DNA of 64,000 bases. It comes from Brevibacillus laterosporus. Lineage in GTDB: Bacteria > Bacillota > Bacilli > Brevibacillales > Brevibacillaceae. Positions 18,339 through 27,600 of this stretch are shown in pieces. A program made the position numbers and the translations under genes. The notes below the pieces were generated by a model. It was not told the origin of the DNA. It searched no databases and was given only the letters and a program-made list of their open reading frames with translations. Numbering within the stretch: position 1 is the stretch's first letter; each line of letters starts with the position of its first letter. The stretch covers positions 1 through 64,000 of the forward strand of contig CP033464.1 in NCBI GenBank assembly GCA_007833815.1. Direction: 5' to 3'.

Positions 18339-18626
18339 TTAAGCACTAACCGTTTGCGTTTGCAACACTTGAGATACAGCCGAGCAAGAACGTTTACAAA
18401 AACAAATAGGCACTTGTTTGTCTTTTGCTTTCGATTTGATTTTTTTCGCCAAGTTATGATTAACAAAATCGGTTAGAACTAAAATCATTTTAACATCAGA
18501 TGGAATTTTCAAACTGGTCTCTGAGCTTTTCCTACCTGTAATATGGTGGATCTTTTTATACCCCACCTCTTCAAGTATTTGTAAAATATTGCCTAACCTA
18601 TCCCCACCAATGATTAATATAGACAT
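18339..18626 (-). CDS. DUF2325 domain protein
   Basis: 95 residues with the DUF2325 pattern: MSILIIGGDRLGNI at the start, HHITGRK, then LTDFVNHNLAKKIK and a final CFCKRSCSA. The fold is expected to be Rossmann-like. The function is unknown, and the family often occurs near metal or redox genes. AAGGAGG precedes ATG 18626. It is divergent from the IMEF-encapsulin operon and shares with it a region holding two Fur-like boxes, so it is probably iron-regulated. Confidence 0.85.
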   Translation of the reverse strand: MSILIIGGDRLGNILQILEEVGYKKIHHITGRKSSETSLKIPSDVKMILVLTDFVNHNLAKKIKSKAKDKQVPICFCKRSCSAVSQVLQTQTVSA

Positions 18627-18701
18627 AATAGAAATCCTCCTTTAGATTGTTTGTGCATAAGACCCCTGACGGTCAAAAAACAGTTAGATCACTGTTTATT
18701 C

Positions 18702-18730
18702 GTTATATGTTTCTGAAGCCAAAAAGTTAA
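18702..18730 (-). promoter_or_regulatory. Promoter of the DUF2325 gene
   Basis: On the minus strand TTAACT (18725-18730) and TATAAC (18702-18707) are separated by 17 bases. The Fur-like boxes lie immediately upstream of the -35 box. Confidence 0.5.
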
Positions 18731-18732
18731 TT

Positions 18733-18773
18733 GAGAATAAATATCATTCTTATTGATAAATATTATCATTACC
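18733..18773. promoter_or_regulatory. Two Fur-like boxes in the DUF2325 / IMEF divergent region
   Basis: GAGAATAAATATCATTCTT (18733-18751; its reverse complement matches 14 of 19 bases of the Fur consensus) and GATAAATATTATCATTACC (18755-18773; 15 of 19) form a tandem. The inner TGATAAA-T-ATTATCA fits the 7-1-7 model with one mismatch. PerR or Zur are less likely from the bases at the arm ends, but the boxes of this family are similar. Confidence 0.65.
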
Positions 18774-18848
18774 AATTAAGTTTGACAATACTCTGTACTA
18801 TTTTTTTATCGTTTGTTCACACTATTTTTACAAGCTACAGCTCTATCC

Positions 18849-18878
18849 TTGATTGGATGCTTTTCCCACGGTTATAAT
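18849..18878 (+). promoter_or_regulatory. Promoter of the IMEF-encapsulin operon
   Basis: TTGATT (18849-18854) and a perfect TATAAT (18873-18878) are 18 bases apart, 39 bases before the IMEF start. A second TTGACA at 18782 has no good -10 partner. Confidence 0.6.
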
Positions 18879-18916
18879 CAAGCTATCACAATTCTTAAAA
18901 AAGGAGGTGGGAGTTT

Positions 18917-19564
18917 ATGATGCAAGAAATCAAGCAGCTCCACACCATCTTTACCCGCACATTAGAAGGCATCAATGTTTTTCGCACCATGGTCCAACCT
19001 TTGATCGATCACGCAAGAGATGAACATATGAAGCTTTACTATCACCACATTTCTGAAGAAGAAGAACAACGGGAAGAACGATTGAATGATCTCGTCCCTC
19101 GTTTGTCGCTACTCATTCGGGAGAACAATCTGGATCAACTGAGTGATCGCGAGCTGTCTCACTTGCTTTCTGACTTACATTTAGAGCGGTTTGGCTTACA
19201 CAATTTCCGTGAGCATTTAGAATTAGCCCTGTATGAATTTACAGATGAACCTAGCCGAATAAAGCTGGACAGCATGCGTGAAAACACTCATCAAGACTAT
19301 TTAGCAACCAAAGAGATCATGGGTAAGCTAAGTGAAAAATTCTCTGATGTCGTTCCGGCAAAAGTGGATACACACGACCATGACCATGGCCATGATGTCC
19401 ATCAGGTAAATCACTTTGAGGTTTCGTCCGCGTTGCAAGATTCTAGTAGCTCCAAGCAAACATCGACTGTACCTGCTGAAGCTCACAGTCATTCATCAGA
19501 GTCGTCTGTTGCCAAAAAAGGACTTACAGTTGGAAGTCTGCGTCATCTCAATCGTCACGTATAA
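18917..19564 (+). CDS. IMEF-type encapsulin cargo, ferritin-like iron-mineralising protein
   Basis: Residues 1-145 form a helical bundle with the Glu/His spacing of a ferritin-like diiron protein (DHARDEH, HHISEEEEQREER, HQDYLATKE). It resembles the iron-mineralising encapsulin-associated Firmicute family. Residues 151-166 are a His/Asp-rich stretch (DTHDHDHGHD). A Ser-rich linker then leads to the C-terminal targeting peptide GLTVGSLRHLN (202-212), which in this family docks the cargo inside the shell. Encapsulin follows after 27 bases. Start ATG 18917 (or 18920) has GGAGGTGG. Iron oxidation and storage are expected from the family; Fur-like boxes upstream agree. Confidence 0.92.
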   Translation: MMQEIKQLHTIFTRTLEGINVFRTMVQPLIDHARDEHMKLYYHHISEEEEQREERLNDLVPRLSLLIRENNLDQLSDRELSHLLSDLHLERFGLHNFREHLELALYEFTDEPSRIKLDSMRENTHQDYLATKEIMGKLSEKFSDVVPAKVDTHDHDHGHDVHQVNHFEVSSALQDSSSSKQTSTVPAEAHSHSSESSVAKKGLTVGSLRHLNRHV

Positions 19565-19591
19565 GAGAACAGTTCAAGATCGGAGGCTTTT

Positions 19592-20434
19592 ATGGATAAA
19601 GCACAGAAATTCCCAGACTCCCCATTGTCAAAGGAAGAATGGCGTCAATTAGACGATACCATTGTTGAAATGGCTCGTCGTCAACTCGTAGGTCGTCGAT
19701 TCATTGACATTTACGGCCCACTAGGAGAAGGTATTCAAACCATTACCAACGATATTTATGATGAATCTCGTTTCGGAAATATGAGTTTGCGCGGTGAATC
19801 ACTAGAATTAACACAGCCAAGTAAACGAGTTAGCTTAACGATTCCGATCGTGTACAAAGATTTCATGCTGTACTGGCGCGATATGGCACAAGCCCGCACA
19901 TTGGGTATGCCAATTGATCTCAGCTCTGCGGCAAATGCTGCCAGTAGTTGCGCTCTTATGGAAGATGATATGATCTTTAATGGTAGCCCTGAGTTTGACT
20001 TGCCAGGTATCATGAATGTAAAAGGACGTCTCACGCATATTAAGAGCGACTGGATGGAATCAGGCAATGCTTTTGCCGATATCGTAGAAGCTAGAAATAA
20101 GCTGTTAAAAATGGGCCACAGCGGTCCATATGCCCTTGTTGTATCCCCAGAGCTGTATTCTTTGCTCCACCGTGTACACAAAGGCACCAATGTCCTTGAA
20201 ATTGATCACGTTCGCAACTTGGTTACAGACGGTGTATTCCAATCTCCTGTAATCAAAGGCGGTGTTCTAGTAGCTACAGGAAGACATAACCTAGACCTTG
20301 CGATTGCTGAGGATTTTGATTCAGCTTTCCTAGGAGACGAACAAATGAACAGCCTCATGCGCGTATATGAGTGTGCTGTTCTACGCATTAAGCGTCCAAG
20401 TGCAATTTGCACATTGGAAATGACAGAAGAATAG
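19592..20434 (+). CDS. enc: Encapsulin shell protein (family 1, IMEF type)
   Basis: HK97-fold shell protein of 280 residues that self-assembles into a closed nanocompartment. Recognisable parts are the N-terminal helix SPLSKEEWRQLDDTIVEMAR, the RRFIDIYGPLG segment, the E-loop region with RVSLTIPIVYKDF, and the C-terminal HNLDLAIAEDFDSAFLG and CAVLRIKRP. IMEF-linked shells from Firmicutes form large T=4 particles that store thousands of irons; that this one does so is inference. GATCGGAGG precedes ATG 19592. It is second in the operon and is closed by a strong terminator. Confidence 0.95.
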   Translation: MDKAQKFPDSPLSKEEWRQLDDTIVEMARRQLVGRRFIDIYGPLGEGIQTITNDIYDESRFGNMSLRGESLELTQPSKRVSLTIPIVYKDFMLYWRDMAQARTLGMPIDLSSAANAASSCALMEDDMIFNGSPEFDLPGIMNVKGRLTHIKSDWMESGNAFADIVEARNKLLKMGHSGPYALVVSPELYSLLHRVHKGTNVLEIDHVRNLVTDGVFQSPVIKGGVLVATGRHNLDLAIAEDFDSAFLGDEQMNSLMRVYECAVLRIKRPSAICTLEMTEE

Positions 20435-20460
20435 ACAAAACAATCTACGTATGTAGAAAG

Positions 20461-20499
20461 AGAGATAGCCATTCTTTTTTGGTGGCTATCTCTCTTATT
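20461..20499 (+). terminator. Terminator of the encapsulin operon
   Basis: AGAGATAGCCA pairs exactly with TGGCTATCTCT and is followed by a T-rich tail. Confidence 0.85.
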
Positions 20500-20550
20500 T
20501 CTTGATCCAATATTATTTTTAATCAAAATTTTCAGTTATTTAAAAGGGAT

Positions 20551-20576
20551 AAAAAACCTTAGGAACGACCCTAAGG
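20551..20576 (-). terminator. Terminator of the six-cysteine gene
   Basis: On the minus strand GCCTTAGG-gtcgtt-CCTAAGG is followed by six T, 28 bases past the stop codon at 20604. Confidence 0.85.
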
Positions 20577-20603
20577 CAGACATACATGTATGGTAGAAAG
20601 CGA

Positions 20604-21077
20604 TTACGCAATCCGAACGATTTTTTGTGTATCAGCAGTATGTAAGAAAGGCATATCTACGTGGCTAATCGCTGTTTCATAACCAATATCACAAACTAAT
20701 ACATCTACCTCTTCACAAAAAGGCAGTGTACAGCTTCCTTCGTTCAATTCGCACAGGCGTTTTAAATGTTTGAGTCGCTCTGCCACTTTTTGCTGCCGCA
20801 TATAATTATTAACCAATTCACAAACATTGAGATGGCGAGCATCCACTATCATGCTGATATCCTGAATGTGAACGATCAGACGTTTTCCTTCTTCTGTAAC
20901 AAATCCCAGAGAACAGAACTGAGAATCGGACATCTCTAGACGAGTAATCACCGCGTGTTTATACTCTTCTCCAGAGCGGAGCTTGATGGTATCCGCTTCA
21001 ACTGCGCCGCCTATTTTACGCTCATTGGATACAACTGTATACATATCGGTATAACCGTTAATTTGATACCTCGTCAT
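20604..21077 (-). CDS. Unrecognised six-cysteine protein, probably Fur-regulated, convergent with encapsulin
   Basis: 157 residues from ATG 21077, which follows AGGAG; a longer frame to 21188 crosses the Fur-like boxes and is rejected. The first 80 residues look like a beta-rich PilZ- or SH3-like barrel (repeated short hydrophobic strands: SLGFVTEEGKRLIVHIQD). A charged helix (90-110) and a C-terminal part follow. Cysteines are at 55, 86, 109, 116, 121 and 129, the last four spaced as in metal or Fe-S sites. No signal or membrane segment. Two strong Fur-like boxes lie upstream and the encapsulin genes point towards it. A role in iron loading or release is a guess; I do not know the family. 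Confidence 0.75.
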   Translation of the reverse strand: MTRYQINGYTDMYTVVSNERKIGGAVEADTIKLRSGEEYKHAVITRLEMSDSQFCSLGFVTEEGKRLIVHIQDISMIVDARHLNVCELVNNYMRQQKVAERLKHLKRLCELNEGSCTLPFCEEVDVLVCDIGYETAISHVDMPFLHTADTQKIVRIA

Positions 21078-21107
21078 CGGAAATTCACTCCTATTCTTAT
21101 CGTATCT

Positions 21108-21164
21108 GCTAATGAGACTCATTATCAAATTTGTTATTTGTATCGTATAATGAAAATCATTATT
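21108..21164 (-). promoter_or_regulatory. Two strong Fur-like boxes upstream of the six-cysteine gene
   Basis: GCTAATGAGACTCATTATC (21108-21126) and TATAATGAAAATCATTATT (21146-21164) each match 16 of 19 bases of the Fur consensus. They lie 31-87 bases upstream of the start codon, where a bound Fur would block transcription. Confidence 0.75.
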
Positions 21165-21263
21165 AGTCAATATTGAGATTGTAACCAATGTTTTTATCTA
21201 GATTATCATGTATCTTTTCCCGAATACCTCTTGTTTAATCTGTAAAAATGGTCCAATGCAACA

Positions 21264-21303
21264 CAAAAACCCGTCTCACTTTTATCGCGAAAAACGGGTT
21301 TTT
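21264..21303. terminator. Terminator of the XRE / membrane protein pair
   Basis: AAAAACCCG...CGGGTTTTT with A-rich and T-rich flanks; it can act in both directions and lies downstream of the stop at 21391 on the minus strand. Confidence 0.75.
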
Positions 21304-21390
21304 GGTTTTTACTCTTATTTATATAGACGGTTTATCAATGATTTGGTAACAAATAGTAGTCTGCATCTCGAAAACTAAGTACATGTTTGA

Positions 21391-21684
21391 TTAAACAGTT
21401 TTATTTTTATAAAAGATATAGACGGCAATAAAAATACCAGATATCCAAATAGACATCAGAGCAAAATCAAAAGCAATTTTGTATCCAACAGAAATAAATG
21501 ATAGCTTTGCTGTTAGAAAGGAAAGAAGGATTCCAATTACAGCAATGGAATAACCCAATGTATATCCATTCGTCAAAATTTGTTTACCACGTTCATCTTT
21601 TCCTTCTGATCTCGTAAAAGCTACGGTGTAAGAAACCGAAATGGTATAGGTAATCACAAGTAAAATAAATAAAACTTCTAACAT
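21391..21684 (-). CDS. Small three-helix membrane protein
   Basis: 97 residues with three hydrophobic segments: about 3-24, 45-62 and 70-91. A charged loop (RSEGKDERGK) links the first two. It resembles the DUF2178-like small membrane proteins often paired with a tiny XRE repressor. The gene starts 7 bases inside the XRE gene, so translation is coupled. Function unknown. Confidence 0.75.
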   Translation of the reverse strand: MLEVLFILLVITYTISVSYTVAFTRSEGKDERGKQILTNGYTLGYSIAVIGILLSFLTAKLSFISVGYKIAFDFALMSIWISGIFIAVYIFYKNKTV

Positions 21685-21914
21685 TTTGGTGCATCTCCCT
21701 TATCTACTTCATATTGAAAGACTTCATTTATATCGACTTCAAATAAATGAGCAATTTTAAAGGCTAGCATGAGAGAAGGATTATAGCGATTCGCTTCTAA
21801 TGAAACAATGGTTTGTCTACTAACACCTAGTCTGTCTGCTACCTCTTTTTGCGACCATCTTTTCTTGGCACGCAGCACAAATAATTCATTTTGAATTCTA
21901 CCTTCCTTTTCCAA
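21678..21914 (-). CDS. XRE-family (Cro/CI type) regulator
   Basis: 78 residues containing a single helix-turn-helix: KKRWSQKEVADRLGVSRQTI, then NRYNPSLMLAFKIAHLF and DINEVFQYE, the usual pattern of tiny autoregulators. TTG 21914 follows AAGGAGA at seven bases. It overlaps the downstream membrane protein gene, a common regulator-membrane protein pair whose role is poorly known. Confidence 0.88.
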   Translation of the reverse strand: MEKEGRIQNELFVLRAKKRWSQKEVADRLGVSRQTIVSLEANRYNPSLMLAFKIAHLFEVDINEVFQYEVDKGDAPKC

Positions 21915-22021
21915 ACAACCATCTCCTTCGCTTTAATGTAATATATTTTTTACATAATGTAAATAATATTTATCTAAAAGTAAAAAATATATGTATATCA
22001 GTAGGTTAAATCTGCTCAAAT

Positions 22022-22063
22022 AAAAAAGCTCACTTACGGTATATCTACCGCCATGTGAGCTTT
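22022..22063 (-). terminator. Terminator of the aminotransferase gene
   Basis: AAAGCTCAC...CGGTA / TACCG...GTGAGCTTTTTT on the minus strand, a long stem with a T-run. Confidence 0.85.
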
Positions 22064-22104
22064 GAATTATTGTTCCTATCGTTGTCTTACTCTTGTTTTG
22101 AAGT

Positions 22105-23280
22105 CTATTTCATAAACAAATCAAGCTTCTGAATACGTCTCACTGCTTCACGCAAGCGTTCCTCCGTGTTTAATAGTCCCAAGCGTACATAGCCTTCTCC
22201 ATGCGTGCCAAAACCTATCCCAGGGGCAACCATTACATGTGCTTTAAATAAGAGTTCATCCGCCAATTGGGCAGAGGTATAGCCTTCTGGAATCGGGAGC
22301 CAAGCAAAGAACGAGCCTTGCGATGGCGTCGCCTTCCAGCCAATTTCATGCAACGAAGTATACAGAGCATTTCGTCTACTTTCATAGGTAGCAACCAACT
22401 CACTGACGCAGTCTTGAGAATTGGTCATCGCTTTAGCTGCAGCCATCTGGACAGCCCCGAATAAGCTTACAAAGTAGTGATCTTGTAACGTGTTGATTAA
22501 CTTAACCAACTCGCGGTTTCCTACCATCGCACCTACGCGCCAACCTGCCATATTATAGGTTTTTGACAAGGTATAGAACTCAACTCCTACCTCTTTAGCA
22601 CCAGGAACTTGCATGAAACTGATCGGTTTCTTCCCATCAAAAGAAATGGCCCCATAAGCAAAGTCAGAACAAACTACGATCTCATGCTTTCGAGCAAATT
22701 TGACCGTTTCTTCATAAAATTCATACGGTGCCGTGACCGCTGTTGGATTGTTCGGATAGTTTAAGAACATCAACTTCGCTTTCTCTAGATCAGCCGCATC
22801 TAATTTTCCGTAATCAGGTAAAAACTGATGATCTGCTGTCAACGGCATGGGAACCATTCGCCCACCTACCATAGCTACACCCGACCAATAATCTGGATAG
22901 CCAGGATCAGGGACCAGAGCAACATCCCCCTGATTCATCAAGACTTGGCAAATCTCTACTAGCCCTATCTTACTTCCAAATAAAATGGCTACTTCTTCTT
23001 CTGGATCAAGATCTACGTCAAATTCCTGTTTATACCAATGAGCTACGGCCTGCTTTAATTCTAGCCGTCCCTGAAAAGGTGGATATTTATGATGCAAGGG
23101 ATCTTTCGCCTGCTTTGCCAGTTCCTCTACAATATGTAAGGGTGTGGGTAAATCAGGATTTCCTTGTCCTAAGTTAATAACGTCATGACCCTCTGCAATA
23201 ACCTTGTTAACCTTTGCTACCAACGTTGAAAAAAATTGGCTGGGTAACTGTTCCATCATGGAAGCAGGTGTGATACGCAT
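22105..23280 (-). CDS. Pyridoxal-phosphate aminotransferase, class I/II (MtnE / LL-DAP aminotransferase-like)
   Basis: Fold-type I aminotransferase of 391 residues. The PLP lysine sits in YTLSKTYNMAGWRVG, and LNYPNNPT, SDFAYGAI and the C-terminal VRLGLLNTEERL are typical. Sequence is close to the Bacillus group annotated as MtnE (2-keto-4-methylthiobutyrate transaminase) or as LL-diaminopimelate aminotransferase-like; substrate cannot be fixed from sequence. ATG 23280 (MRITPASMM) is preferred; the longer start at 23319 has no ribosome binding site. Single-gene unit. Confidence 0.88.
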   Translation of the reverse strand: MRITPASMMEQLPSQFFSTLVAKVNKVIAEGHDVINLGQGNPDLPTPLHIVEELAKQAKDPLHHKYPPFQGRLELKQAVAHWYKQEFDVDLDPEEEVAILFGSKIGLVEICQVLMNQGDVALVPDPGYPDYWSGVAMVGGRMVPMPLTADHQFLPDYGKLDAADLEKAKLMFLNYPNNPTAVTAPYEFYEETVKFARKHEIVVCSDFAYGAISFDGKKPISFMQVPGAKEVGVEFYTLSKTYNMAGWRVGAMVGNRELVKLINTLQDHYFVSLFGAVQMAAAKAMTNSQDCVSELVATYESRRNALYTSLHEIGWKATPSQGSFFAWLPIPEGYTSAQLADELLFKAHVMVAPGIGFGTHGEGYVRLGLLNTEERLREAVRRIQKLDLFMK

Positions 23281-23350
23281 CGCTTTCCCTACTTTCTTTT
23301 TTTCAGAGTAAACTGACATTTATGTAGATACTAACATCTCTTTGATTTGT

Positions 23351-23391
23351 AAGAGAAAGACCCCTTTCTTCTGTAAACAAAGAAAGGAGTC
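23351..23391 (-). terminator. Terminator of the marR-RND efflux operon
   Basis: On the minus strand GACTCCTTTCTT / AAGAAAGGGGTC is followed by TTTCTCTT, about 45 bases after the adaptor stop. Confidence 0.8.
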
Positions 23392-23436
23392 ATCTGTGTA
23401 ACAATGATTTTATACTAGTTAGTGCAGCTTATTCTG

Positions 23437-24675
23437 TCAATCCATTTTTTGAATCTCAACTTTTGCTCCATCTTTAAGCATGGACTGACCTCTGATTACT
23501 ACTTTCTCTCCCAAAGCAACGCCTTGTTTGATTTCAATCAGATCACTTGATTCCTCGCCTGTTTCTACTGCTACTTTCTTAGCTACCTCGCCTTCCACTT
23601 TATATACAAACTTTTTGCCATTTTCTTCAAATACTGCCTTACGTGGAATTGCAACAGCCTTCTGAGCTTTACTGGAAGTGGATTGGATTTTTAAATTTAC
23701 AACCATATCTGCTTTTAATTCATTTTTTGGATTTGGCACTGTAATTTCGATTGGATATGCTTTCAGTTGTTGATCCATTGTAGGACTTACGGCTGTAATA
23801 GTTGCCTCGATTTTTTTATTCAATGCAGTCAATTCAACAGTCGTACGATCTCCTACTTTTATCTTGGTAATTTCATCTTCTGATAAGTTCGCTTTTACCA
23901 AGAGAGGATTGGTATTAACCAGTACAACAACGGGTCCTTGCCCGGAAGCCATTTCTCCCACATGCCCACCTACCTGAGATACATAACCAGAGATAGGTGC
24001 TGTTACAGTTGAATTACTCAACTGCTCGCGTGCGCCGGCAAGTGCCACTCTATATTGGTTAACAGTTGCTTCTGAAACCACGATACCTGTTTTTTTAGTA
24101 GCCGTATTATATTCTACTTTGGAATTATTAACAGCGGTTTCTGCATTTTTTAATGCTGCTTGCGCTTGTTCATTCTGCTGGGAGGAGATGGCTCCTTGAT
24201 TGAATAGTTCTTGGTTCCGGGTTGCTTCACGCTTAGCATCCTGGTAAGCACGTTCTGTCTGTGCCACAGCATTTTTTGATGTTTCAACAGATTGTGTAGT
24301 GCTAGTACCACTTTGGTTAAGATTTGCTACCGATACCTGATACTGGGCTTCAGCCTGACGAACCGCATTTCTGAGGTCTTCTTGGTCCAGTGTAAATAAA
24401 ACAGATCCCTTATTCACATATTGCCCCAGTTTAACATTGAGGGTTTGAATTTTGCCCGGTGCTTTTGGGGACATCTTTACTTCTTGGCTCGGTGCCAGTT
24501 TACCAGTATAACCTGCTCCCGATGCAATTGTATCTTCTATTGCCTGGCTTATTTGCACCGGTGTAGGGGCTTCCGCCTGAGCAACTTGAGGGGCTGCAGC
24601 TGGTTCGCTCGTGCACCCCGTTGCTGTCAAAGCAGCAACGAGTACAAGCGGTAAGCCCCATTTACTTTTTACCAT
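23437..24675 (-). CDS. RND efflux adaptor (membrane fusion protein), lipoprotein
   Basis: 412 residues. A signal peptide ends in a lipobox (LTATGCTSE), so the protein is tethered outside the membrane by a lipid. The HlyD/MFP layout is clear: a lipoyl-like half near SPKAPGKIQTLNVKLGQYVNKG, a coiled-coil hairpin rich in Gln, Asn and Ala, the second half VTAPISGYVSQVGGHVGEM, and a C-terminal beta barrel. It follows the permease by 21 bases, with AAGGAGG before ATG 24675. In Firmicutes such adaptors work with SwrC-type pumps without an outer-membrane channel. Confidence 0.93.
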   Translation of the reverse strand: MVKSKWGLPLVLVAALTATGCTSEPAAAPQVAQAEAPTPVQISQAIEDTIASGAGYTGKLAPSQEVKMSPKAPGKIQTLNVKLGQYVNKGSVLFTLDQEDLRNAVRQAEAQYQVSVANLNQSGTSTTQSVETSKNAVAQTERAYQDAKREATRNQELFNQGAISSQQNEQAQAALKNAETAVNNSKVEYNTATKKTGIVVSEATVNQYRVALAGAREQLSNSTVTAPISGYVSQVGGHVGEMASGQGPVVVLVNTNPLLVKANLSEDEITKIKVGDRTTVELTALNKKIEATITAVSPTMDQQLKAYPIEITVPNPKNELKADMVVNLKIQSTSSKAQKAVAIPRKAVFEENGKKFVYKVEGEVAKKVAVETGEESSDLIEIKQGVALGEKVVIRGQSMLKDGAKVEIQKMD

Positions 24676-24696
24676 TGTTAATCCTCCTTTACATCA

Positions 24697-27600
24697 TTAC
24701 ACTTCTTCTACTACAGTTGGCGTTTTTTTCTTTTTACGATTAAAACGATCTTTAAACTTACGGCCCCAGTTATCGAATGTTACATATACGACAGGGACAA
24801 GCACCAAAGTAATTAACGTGGAGAAAGTCAGACCGAAAATAACTACCACTGCCATTGGCGCTTGAGATTCGTTACCAGAACCACCTGCAAATGCTAGTGG
24901 AGTAATCGCTAGCACAGTCGCTAATGTAGTCATCATAATCGGACGCAGACGAATCGGACCTGCTTTTAAGATAGCTTCATCTCGATCCAGGCCGTCTTTA
25001 CGAGCTGTAATAATGTAATCGACCAGAACGATCGCATTATTTACGACAATACCTACTAACAAGATATAACCGATCAAGGCTGGTACTGACAATGGTTGAC
25101 CTGTCACGAACAATCCAACCACAACCCCGATAAAGGTAGGCGGCACAGAGAACATAATGATAAATGGACTAAACAGGGATTCAAATTGGCTTGCCATAAC
25201 CATGTACACTAGTACAACAGACAATAGAATGGCAAAACTGAGACTACCAAAGGATTCTTCCATATCTTTGGACTGACCACCATACTCAATATGGTAACCG
25301 TCTGGAAGGTTCAACTTAGCTAGTTTTTCTTGTACCTCAGACATAATGGAGTTAAGGTCACGACCGCTAGTATCACCAGTAATCGAAACTTCACGAGTCT
25401 GATCCACACGTTTAATCATTTGTGCTACATCCACTTTTTCCACTTTAGCAATAGCACCAAGTGATACTTGTGCTCCGCTGGTAGTCGTAATGGTTAGACG
25501 TTCTATATGCTTTGGTTCATCCTGAATGCTTTTCGGCAAACGAATTTTTACGTCAATCTCATCATCGCCTGTTTGATAACGCGTTAAGGTTTGCCCTTCA
25601 AAAGCCGTCCGCACGTTTGATAGAACTTGTTGTGTACTTAGGCCATATTGACTAGCCTTTTCACGATTGACTATCACTTGGAACTCACGATCTTTTTCTT
25701 CTAAAGAAGTGGTTACGTTTGCTGTTCCAGATACCCCGCTAACAACACCCATCACGATATTACTAATATCATCCAAAACCTCTAAATCATCACCACGCAA
25801 GCTGATTTCAAGTGGCGTACCGCCCATGCCACCATTGGCATCCATATGCTTTACTGTAATTTCTGCACCTGGAATACCTTTTACCTGATTGCGTAAATCA
25901 TCAATGATTTGGTCTGTTGTACGAGTACGATCCTTTACATCCACTAATGTAAGTTGTAGTTCCCCACGGTTAGTAGCAGTACTCGCTAACACAGATGTAC
26001 CTGCACTTCCCATGGATACATACAATTCTTTTACTTCTGGTACCTTTTTCACAATACCCTCAAGTTCCTTAATCACTTTTTCCGTTTCTTGAATCTGCGT
26101 ATTATTAGGAAGTTTAGCAGCGACTGTAACCTTTCCCTGATCCATGGATGGAATAAATTCCGCTCCAATAAACGGTGTCAAAACCACAGCACCGACAAAC
26201 ATAAGAGCTACACCGAGGTAAACAGTCTTACGCCACTGGATCGCCCATTTTAGGAAGCGCCCATAGAAATTAGAGACTTTTGTAAAACCAATGTTAAACC
26301 ACGTGATCGGGTTGTAGCCCCGATACGTTCCAGAATGATAAATTTCTTCATCCGGAATGCGTTTCAAGATTCGTGCAGACATCATAGGCACTAGCGCAAT
26401 GGAAGCGAAGAGTGCTGCTATATGTGAGTATACAACCGTCAATGCCAACGGTCCAAATAATTGAGACGCCAATCCTTCAACGAACATGATTGGCAAGAAT
26501 ACACAAATTTGCGCAAGTGCAGAAGCCATAACCGCTGTTCCAACCTCTTGGGAACCATAGCGAGCAGCTTGCATCATGGATTTACCTTCCTGACGATGCC
26601 TGTAAATATTTTCTAAGATTACAACAGCGAAGTCAACCAGTGAACCTAATCCGAGTGTTAAGCCACTAAGAGAGATTAGATTGATTGTCTGACCCGTAAA
26701 ATACATCAAGCAGAATGTAGCAATAACAGAAATTGGTATAACAACTGCAATAATGAAAACAGAACGAACACTATTTAAAAACAGTAACAAGATAATGATC
26801 GAGAACGCAGCCCCTATCAAGGCATGCTCAGCCACTGTGTAGATTGAATCTTTGATGAACTGAGAGGTATCCGTGATCATGGAAATCTCTGTGCCTGGTG
26901 GCAAGCTCTCTCTTAACTTGTCAATCTCTGCCTTTGCTTTATCTGCTACTTCGATGGTGTTACCACCCGAAGCTTTCGTAACAGAAATCCCTACAGTTGG
27001 TTTCCCATTAAAATAAGTAAATTGTGATTCTTCCTTATACGTATCTTCAATGGATGCAATGTTTTTTAGCGGGATAGTTGAGAGACCGATCACTACCGGT
27101 GTTTCACCGATATCCTGAATAGTCGTATACTCTCCTTGCACACGAATACTTAGTTTTTTATCGCCTTCACGCACCATACCAGCTGCTCCGGATAGGTTGG
27201 TACCCATTAAAGCTTGCTGTACCTGCTCCAAGCTAATACCGTATGCAGTGATTTTGTCGGAATCCAGCGTTACTTCGATGATACGTTCCTTCCCACCATT
27301 AATCCCAACGGAAGCAACCCCGTCAATACGTTCAATCCGAGATTTAATGACATTATCAGCTAATGCTTTTAACTTAGTAATGTCATCACTACCCGTCAAA
27401 GCAAACGTCATAATTGGCTCGCTGTTCGGGTCTAACTTGAGAACGCGTGGAGATTTAGCCGTATCCGGCAATGCTCCGCGCACTTGGTCTACCTTGTCAC
27501 GCATGTTTAGCGTGGCTTGGTCCATATCTGTACCCCAGTTAAACTGGACAATGACCTGCGAGGCTCCACTCATGGAAAAAGACGAGAGCTTACTTACATT

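Noticed and set aside
21391-21914. Prophage origin of the XRE regulator pair
   Set aside because: No phage genes, integrase or attachment site around; small XRE-membrane protein pairs are common in Bacillales chromosomes.
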